From positions 1 to 41,575 of the forward strand of contig JAQUDD010000008.1 of assembly GCA_028685875.1 (NCBI GenBank): a stretch of 41,575 nt of DNA, read 5' to 3'. The translations under genes were made by a program, and so were the position numbers. Below are positions 36,401-41,575 of the stretch, one piece after another. Under the pieces are notes generated by a model, which had not been told where the DNA came from, did no database searches, and was given only the letters and a program-made list of their open reading frames with translations. Source of the DNA: Candidatus Absconditabacteria bacterium. Lineage in GTDB: Bacteria; Patescibacteriota; Gracilibacteria; Absconditabacterales; Absconditicoccaceae. Numbering within the stretch: position 1 is the stretch's first letter; each line of letters opens with the position of its first letter.

Positions 36401-38396
36401 CCATTCCATTAGCCATATCAACATACCCAATCCCTGCTGCTAATCCAGAAATCATCCAATTATTTATCATTTCTTTACGTTGTTCTGCACTGAAAGTCTC
36501 TCCTGTAGATAAGGAAGCTTGTAATACTTTCATATCATCAATAATCTTTTGATATTCTACTTTTTTAGCTGGATCGGATTCTTTTTCCATTTTTTTATTC
36601 ACTTCTGCAATCTGATAATTAATATCTTCCTCTTTGAGATTTTGAAGAATTTCATCTATCTTTGAGTCAAATTCTCCATAAATTCTTTCTTTCTCTGCTT
36701 CAGGCAAAGCGTTTACATAATTTGTAGCAATTTCAGTCTTTTTTTCTTCTAGCGTTTGTTGGTTTTTTATCTGCTCAATACGAGCAGTAGTATAATCTAC
36801 ACCTCTTGTAAAGATAAGTGATGATGTTTGAGGATCAAGCATCATTTGATCTCTAAGTTGTTGTAATAAAGCAGGTCTTTGCTTAAAAAGATTAACAATG
36901 TCTTTTGCAGAAGAAACCTTACTATGATCAATACCTCTTCCATTATGAAAACTCGCTAATACCTTAGCAATATTTTTAGCAACCGTTTCTTCACCATAAG
37001 CAAGTACAGAATTACGATATGATTCTCCTATCTGGTATCCCATTTTAGTTCCTTGATCAATCTTTTTGGTATTATTGGTATCTCCCTTATTGATAAGTTT
37101 TGTATCATAATTAAGATCCGAAAAAAGATTTGCAAGTAAGGTAGATGCATTCTCTACTTCCTCCATATCTACTACATTATTAAGAATCTGCTTAGTATGG
37201 TACACATCTCTTACATCTCCTGATCCCAGCTGAGATATTAGTTCCTTTTTATCTTCTGGACTAATATTAGATAAATCTGCATAGAGTCCTACAAAGGATC
37301 CTAATTCGGAACCAGTTAATTTTCCTCATTTAGATTTTGGATAATACCCAGCTTGCTGTAAATAGGTAAGTGTCTTTTCATCAAGAGATGCTAATGCATT
37401 AAGAGCATCTCTAGTAATTCTTCCACTATTTAGCCTTGCAGCAAACGTCTGAAAATACGCCTTAGCTTCAGGATTATCATCAATTCGCTTTATAGCAGAA
37501 AGAGCACAAGAAGTGTTTAGTTTTTCCAACTTTTTTGCAATGTTTTTTCCTGTATCTCTATCCATAGATTCAAATAAACGATCTTTTGCATAAAAAAGTT
37601 GCTTTAGTGACTTTCCTTCTTTATCAGTAAGCCTAACATTCTCGATATAGATATACCCTTTTCCTCCTACGGCTTCTTTTCCTTTCCAAAGACGATTTAA
37701 GTCCTTTTCAACGGATTTCTTAGTAGACTTTAAGATATTTTCTTTTTTCTGAGAAAATTCGCTGATAGAGAGTTGATTATAAGAAATTTCTTTTTCTAGC
37801 CTTTGAGAAAGAATAGTATTAATGGTCTCTTGGTTAATTACTGCATTTTGAGGAAGATTAAACGTTTCTCTAACACTATTCTCAAAGTCAAACTTCTTTT
37901 GTTGATTCTCTGGTTTGTTTGCTCACCTACTCTCAAGCCATGTATCATAAACCATAGTAACAGAATTATCAGTTATTGTTTCTTTTAAACGATTGATTTC
38001 TCTTTGATGCTCAGTTAGTTCTTTTTGAGTTTCCCTGTTACTATTTTCTATCTCTGTTTGTTCATTCAGAAAATTGTCTGTAGACTCTTTAATATATGCT
38101 ATCAAAGCAATCGTATCATAGGAAGTTGTCAAATCTTTAAGTTTTTCTTCTGAAACCCAATTTTGAAAGGATTTAAGTCATTTATCTGAGGTATCAGGAC
38201 TATCCAAAAATAGTTTATAAATGGATTCAAAATCAGAATTCAATTTTGAAAAATCCGAATCTCATGCTGTTTCTTTAGATTCAGCAGCAAATAAAAATTC
38301 TGTTAAATCATGATACTTATCATCTACAGAAACTTTTCTCACAGTTTCCTGAGAAATATCCTTCACATAATCTTTTTGTTCTCCTAGATTATTCAT
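33405..38396 (-). CDS. giant protein of unknown family, 1663 aa
   Basis: A single frame of 1663 residues with 22 UGA glycine codons. It begins MNNLGEQKDYVKDISQETVR without signal peptide or membrane helix. The first 600 residues are helical and charged, with coiled-coil stretches (EEKKTEIATNYVNALPEAEK and following). Around residues 655-790 it becomes glycine- and beta-rich (AAGIGYVDM, GVGAGV, VVGGISYDINQGKFGVSLGP). The last third is mixed, with a doubled PDHDTEP motif near residue 1520. I know no matching family. It lies directly upstream of the secreted DUF11 giant on the same strand (76 bp gap), suggesting the two act together; export without a signal peptide is unexplained. Confidence 0.85.
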
Positions 38397-38427
38397 GATA
38401 ATACGATAGTGTATAAAACTTAACTCA

Positions 38428-38456
38428 AGTATAGTCTAAACATAATAAAGAAACAA
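38428..38456 (-). promoter_or_regulatory. promoter of the giant gene pair
   Basis: On the reverse strand TTGTTT (38456-38451), 17 bp, TATACT (38433-38428), about 32 bp before the ATG at 38396. Confidence 0.65.
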
Positions 38457-38533
38457 AGAATGCATCAATCATTTCCATAAAACTACTTCCGTTTTTTCTA
38501 AAATATGATATAATATATTACAAACAAAATACC

Positions 38534-38561
38534 TTGAAAAAAAAATCTAGCTTCCTATACT
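38534..38561 (+). promoter_or_regulatory. promoter of tRNA-Thr(GGU)
   Basis: TTGAAA (38534-38539), 16 bp, TATACT (38556-38561), 12 bp before the mature 5' end. Confidence 0.75.
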
Positions 38562-38573
38562 AACTCGCACTAT

Positions 38574-38646
38574 GCCAACATAGTTCAGTAGGTAGAACGC
38601 ACCCATGGTAAGGGTGAGGTGGCCGGTTCGATCCCGGCTGTTGGCT
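38574..38646 (+). tRNA. tRNA-Thr (anticodon GGU)
   Basis: Acceptor GCCAACA/TGTTGGC, D arm GTTC-AGTAGGTA-GAAC, anticodon arm CACCC-ATGGTAA-GGGTG with anticodon GGT, and T arm GCCGG-TTCGATC-CCGGC. No CCA encoded. It reads ACC and ACU, which make up five of the nine Thr codons of the thrS leader peptide. Confidence 0.95.
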
Positions 38647-38652
38647 AATCAA

Positions 38653-38806
38653 GTCATTGTGAACAAAGCGTAACAATCCAAACAACATCTCGTCATTCTG
38701 AACGTAGTGAAGAATCCAGAAAATAAATTATCATACAAGCTGTGAAACATAGTAGAAAATCCAAAACAGATCATAACTGGATCCTTCGTTTCACTCAGGA
38801 TGACAA
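38653..38806. repeat. GTCATTC-type palindromic repeat, copy 4
   Basis: Starts GTCATTGTGAACAAAGCG, has an internal GTCATTCTGAACGTAGTGA and ends GGATCCTTCGTTTCACTCAG-GATGAC. Same outline as copies 2 and 3. It lies directly behind tRNA-Thr and could fold to end its transcript, as no T-tract hairpin follows the tRNA. Confidence 0.85.
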
Positions 38807-38842
38807 ATAATAACACACCTATTTATCTATCACACTACTCCC

Positions 38843-39187
38843 ATGGCATCAAGAACAAACAAACAGGGAATCGCTAAGAAGAAGGCACAACAACAAAAAC
38901 AAGCTGCCAGAACCAAAGGAGCTAGGAGATTTGATTACCCCAAAAGGAGACTTGACCTAGAAGATGGAAAGGAACGAGGAGCAGTTGGAACTATGACCAA
39001 TCCTAAAGGGAATACTTATAATCGATTTCTTAGAGGGAGAAAGGTTTGTCGAGAAACTAGACTCAGAGTAGATCCTGATGGATATAGATATATCAAAACT
39101 CCTTCTGGAGGTTCGGATATGGTCTTTGTCCCTGCAAATGGGTGGGTAAGGACTAAGCTAAGGAAAAACACGAGAAATAAAGCATAG
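38843..39187 (+). CDS. small basic protein, unknown function
   Basis: A 114-residue, strongly basic protein. The N terminus is lysine- and glutamine-rich (TNKQGIAKKKAQQQKQ) and probably disordered. The core contains RRLDLEDGKERGAVGTMTNP and an aromatic/glycine region (DPDGYRYIKTPSGGSDMVF), with a basic end (RTKLRKNTRNKA). It looks like a nucleic-acid-binding or ribosome-associated protein by composition only. No family recognised. No UGA. Single gene with a terminator. Confidence 0.75.
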   Translation: MASRTNKQGIAKKKAQQQKQAARTKGARRFDYPKRRLDLEDGKERGAVGTMTNPKGNTYNRFLRGRKVCRETRLRVDPDGYRYIKTPSGGSDMVFVPANGWVRTKLRKNTRNKA

Positions 39188-39206
39188 GAAAAATTTACAG
39201 AACATG

Positions 39207-39237
39207 AAAAATCCTGATTCGTCATCAGGATTTTTTT
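39207..39237 (+). terminator. intrinsic terminator of the 38843 gene
   Basis: AAAATCCTGAT (39207-39217) pairs with ATCAGGATTTT (39224-39234), followed by T. Confidence 0.9.
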
Positions 39238-39317
39238 GTATATCAAGAAGTAGGGATTCTGGGATTCGTGTGTACTGATGATGTAAATCCCAGGATCAAA
39301 GGCAGGTAGATATTTAA

Positions 39318-41210
39318 TTACAAGCTTCTGCTATCTCTCAGCTCCTTTACTTTCCCCACGAGCTCTTTTGCAGAGCACTCATATTGTTCTTTGGTCTTTA
39401 ATACTCTTACGCTTACGCCATCAGCCTTTTCTTCTTTTTCCCCTACAATGAGGATATACGGCACTTTATCTACTTCTGCATTTCTAATTTTTTTACTGAA
39501 ACTATCGTTGCTCTCATCAATGCTCGCTCTCAGACGTTCACTCTTCAATTGCGTGAGCACCTTATCTGCATACGGAATAAAGGGATCCGCTACGGGGATA
39601 ATTCTCACCTGCTCTGGCGCGAGCCATACCGGAAATGCTCCTGCAAAATGCTCAATCATAATTCCCATAAATCTCTCAAAACTTCCTGCAATCGCTCTAT
39701 GAATAACCACAGGTCTTTCTTTCTCTCCTGCTTCGTTCGTGTATTCCAAGTTAAATCTATTTGGCAGATTAAAGTCACATTGAATGGTAGCAAGTTGCCA
39801 TTCCCTTCCTAGGCAATCCTTAAACATAAAATCAAGTTTAGGACCATAAAAAGCTGCCTCTCCTTCCACTCTCGTATAGGGAAGATCATTTAGCTTTGCA
39901 GCTTCTTCTAAACTTGCCTCAGCAACTTCCCATGCTGCATCTTCTCAGAGATATTTGCTCCTATCTTCTCCTCTCACGGATAAGCTCACCCAGTAATCAC
40001 CGAGCATTCCGAGTGTTCCATAAAACTCTTTGATAATATCCGTAATCGTTTTCACTTCATCCTTGATCTGATCAATCCTACAAAAGAGATGTCCATCATC
40101 CTGAGTAATTGCTCTCACTCTCGTCAATCCGCTTAATTGTCCTGTCTTCTCATCTCTATATACCGTTGCTGGCTCAAAATATCTGATCGGCATATCACGG
40201 TAACTAAACTGATTATCAGCAAAAATTTGCATATGATGAGGACAATTCATCGGTTTCATAATAAAGGCTTCCTCTTTTCCCTGCACTCTAAAGAGTTCAT
40301 CTCCAAACTTTGCAGCATGTCCACTGGTCTCGTAGAGATCAATCTTCGCAATATGTGGCGTCCATACTCTGAGATATCCTTTATGTTCGTGCAGCTCTCG
40401 AAGGTAATCTTCTACCTCCTTTCTTACGACCATTCCCTTAGGCTGAAGGAGAGGAAGTCCTGCTCCGATCAATGGAGAAATCGTGAATAACTTCAGCTTT
40501 GATCCTAGGACTCTATGATCTCTTTTTTTCGCCTCTTCCAAGAAATTTAGGTAGTCTTTCAATTGCTCTTTATTTTCAAACGCATAAGCGTAGAGCCTCG
40601 TCATCATCACCTTATTAGAATCTCCTCTCCAGTACGCTCCAGCAACTTTTGCTACTTTGAAACAGCTAGGATCGATTTCTTTTGCACTTTCAACATGAGG
40701 ACCCGCACACATATCTAGAAAGGTTACAAATCTGTCTCTGAATTGCTCTGGGTAGTGCTCAACGAAATAGGCAGTAATTTTTTCGTAATAGTGCAGATAT
40801 CCTTCATCAATTCCTTTGAGAAGGCTGTCTTTAGCAACTAAAGGGATAGTATTGAGATAGAAAGAAATTCCTTCTCCCGCTCAGCTAAACTCGTCTCTCA
40901 TCTCAGCTTTATATTTCTGCTGCATGAGCTCTTCGATGATGTATTTGGATTCTTCATCACTCACATCAAGGCGAGTAAAGGTTTGTCCTTCCTTGACGAT
41001 CTTTACCATCATGTCTTGGATTTTTTTTAAGTCCTCATCTTTGATCTGTTTATCGTCCGCGAAGAGGAAGTCATAATAAAACCCATTGTCAATTGCGGGT
41101 CCGATCGCAATCTCTACATCAAATTGTTGTACTCTCTGCACTGCTTCCGCCATAAAATGAGAGAGCGAGTGACGCACCTTAAAGAGCTGATCATGTGGTT
41201 CATTATTCAT
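39318..41210 (-). CDS. thrS: threonyl-tRNA synthetase
   Basis: Charges tRNA-Thr. The 630-residue protein starts directly at the tRNA-SAD editing domain (VRHSLSHFMAEAVQRV, GPAIDNGFYYDF) and so lacks the N-terminal TGS domain found in most ThrRS. The editing site motif CAGPH is at about 168. The catalytic core has MNCPHH with the zinc Cys323, motif 2 VYRDEKTGQLSGLTRVRAIT with DDGHLF, and motif 3 VIHRAIAGSFERFMG. The C-terminal anticodon domain begins WLAPEQVRIIPVAD. Two UGA glycines. Expression is controlled by the leader at 41397-41565. Confidence 0.97.
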
Positions 41211-41246
41211 GGTAATGGGAGAATAATAAGATAAAGGTATGTTTTT

Positions 41247-41378
41247 TATAGCCCCCTCTTCCGCTTCGCTCTCCCGCAGCTTGTGCGGGACAGGCTCTCT
41301 CCCCCTCTCAGGGGAGAAAGCATCTATTTCCTCCCTGTTAGGGGAGGTGACCCGCTAAAGCGGGTCGGAGGGGTTATA
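41247..41378. repeat. 132-bp palindromic (MITE-like) element in the thrS leader
   Basis: The ends are imperfect inverted repeats: TATAGCCCCCTC at the left and, on the other strand, TATAACCCCTCC at the right. Inside are smaller hairpins (CCCGCAGCTTGTGCGGG, CCCGCTAAAGCGGG and CTCCCCT/AGGGGAG types). No ORF. It lies between the attenuator terminator and thrS, so the thrS mRNA carries it. Confidence 0.75.
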
Positions 41379-41396
41379 GCAAGAAGACCTTTCTGA

Positions 41397-41433
41397 ATGA
41401 AAAACCTCTCCCAGCTAAGTAGGTAGAGGTTTT
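41397..41433 (-). terminator. attenuator terminator before thrS
   Basis: On the reverse strand AAAACCTCT (41433-41425) pairs with AGAGGTTTT (41409-41401) in a 9-bp stem, extended by CC/GG after one mismatch, and continues into five U. It lies between the leader peptide and thrS with no other gene between, so it acts inside the thrS transcript. Confidence 0.85.
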
Positions 41434-41461
41434 AAGTATGGTTCTACAAAAAACGCCTACC
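41422..41461 (-). promoter_or_regulatory. antiterminator of the thrS attenuator
   Basis: GGTAGGCGTTTT (41461-41450) can pair with AAAACCTCTACC (41433-41422). Eleven of twelve positions pair, including one G-U, with a single C-C mismatch. The second segment is the first arm of the terminator, so the two structures exclude each other. The first segment contains the leader peptide's TAG stop, so a ribosome finishing the leader blocks this pairing. Confidence 0.82.
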
Positions 41462-41507
41462 CCATCAAGGTGGTGGTACTAGTCGTCGTTGTAGTTGTAT
41501 GTTTCAT
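41457..41507 (-). CDS. threonine-rich leader peptide of thrS
   Basis: A 16-residue peptide, MKHTTTTTTSTTTLMG, ending in TAG. Nine of its residues are Thr, encoded by ACA, ACU, ACA, ACG, ACG, ACU, then after one Ser three ACC; all four Thr codons occur. It sits 23 bp after the start predicted from its promoter and directly before the antiterminator. Low charged tRNA-Thr should stall the ribosome on these codons, free the stop region for antitermination and switch thrS on. The layout equals that of amino-acid operon leaders such as thrL of E. coli, but E. coli thrS itself is controlled translationally and Firmicutes thrS by T-box. Confidence 0.9.
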   Translation of the reverse strand: MKHTTTTTTSTTTLMG

Positions 41508-41537
41508 CCGGAAGAGTTCAGAGAACTAAACATCGGG

Positions 41538-41565
41538 ATTGTAGGGTTTTTTTGAGAGAAAACAA
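41538..41565 (-). promoter_or_regulatory. promoter of the thrS leader transcript
   Basis: On the reverse strand TTGTTT (41565-41560), 16 bp, TACAAT (41543-41538). A small hairpin, AGTTC-TCT-GAACT, follows between the promoter and the leader ATG. Confidence 0.7.
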
Positions 41566-41575
41566 GAGAAATTTA

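Noticed and set aside
41247-41507. T-box riboswitch upstream of thrS
   Set aside because: I see no specifier loop or T-box consensus (TGGGTGG-like anti-terminator bulge); the Thr-codon ORF and its alternative pairings explain the leader better.
1-41575. Interpretation of the split genes as pseudogenes or sequencing frameshifts
   Set aside because: All breaks are TGA in the same frame, always where glycine is expected, and both sides continue the same protein.
1-41575. UGA as tryptophan (code 4)
   Set aside because: The UGA positions align with conserved glycines, not tryptophans, and tryptophan is encoded by TGG in the same proteins.

Overview
The window comes from a low-GC bacterium that reads UGA as glycine (NCBI translation table 25), the code known from the candidate phyla Absconditabacteria (SR1) and Gracilibacteria. 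The proof is internal. Read with the bacterial code, many genes break at TGA exactly where their families have an invariant glycine: S12 (KDLP-G-VKYH), the prepilin cleavage site (K-G-F), the patatin nucleophile elbow (GIS-I-G), both Nudix boxes, MurD (IL-G-YG), ComM and CtpA/PDZ. I count about 95 in-frame UGA codons in 27 genes, and every reconstructed gene except one ends in TAA or TAG. All coordinates below use this code and include the stop codon. Many genes therefore span several conventional ORFs.

Layout. 1-4.6 kb: Fe-type superoxide dismutase, a small reverse-strand ORF, YraN, an S41 protease, a 2Fe-2S ferredoxin, an ECF-like sigma factor, HU and a membrane coiled-coil protein. 4.6-9.0 kb: an envelope polysaccharide block (methyltransferase, pyruvyl-transferase family protein, GT2 glycosyltransferase, O-antigen ligase/polymerase). 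9.0-10.9 kb: a type IV prepilin-like protein and two membrane proteins. 10.9-15.5 kb: YceD/DUF177, TilS, small unknowns and ComM. 15.5-19.5 kb: a candidate structured RNA with its own promoter and terminator, tRNA-Thr(CGU), Tmk, MurI, MurD and tRNA-Ser(GGA). 19.7-24.9 kb: patatin, two tandem nucleoside diphosphate kinases, two Nudix hydrolases, an HrcA-type repressor, an HPF-like protein and GreA. 25.1-28.0 kb: tRNA-Lys and a ribosomal protein operon (S12, S7, two unknown small proteins, L19, L25, L28). 28.2-38.4 kb: two giant reverse-strand genes, a 1706-residue secreted DUF11-repeat protein and a 1663-residue protein of unknown family. 38.5-41.6 kb: tRNA-Thr(GGU), a small basic protein and thrS.

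The most striking element is upstream of thrS. A promoter is followed by a 16-residue leader peptide with nine threonines, an antiterminator pairing that covers the leader stop codon, and an intrinsic terminator. This is a complete ribosome-mediated attenuator for threonyl-tRNA synthetase. A 132-bp palindromic element sits between it and thrS.

General traits: promoters are sigma70-like, mostly with 16-bp spacers. None of about 34 start codons has a properly placed Shine-Dalgarno sequence. Palindromic GTCATTCTGA-type repeats occupy four intergenic regions.
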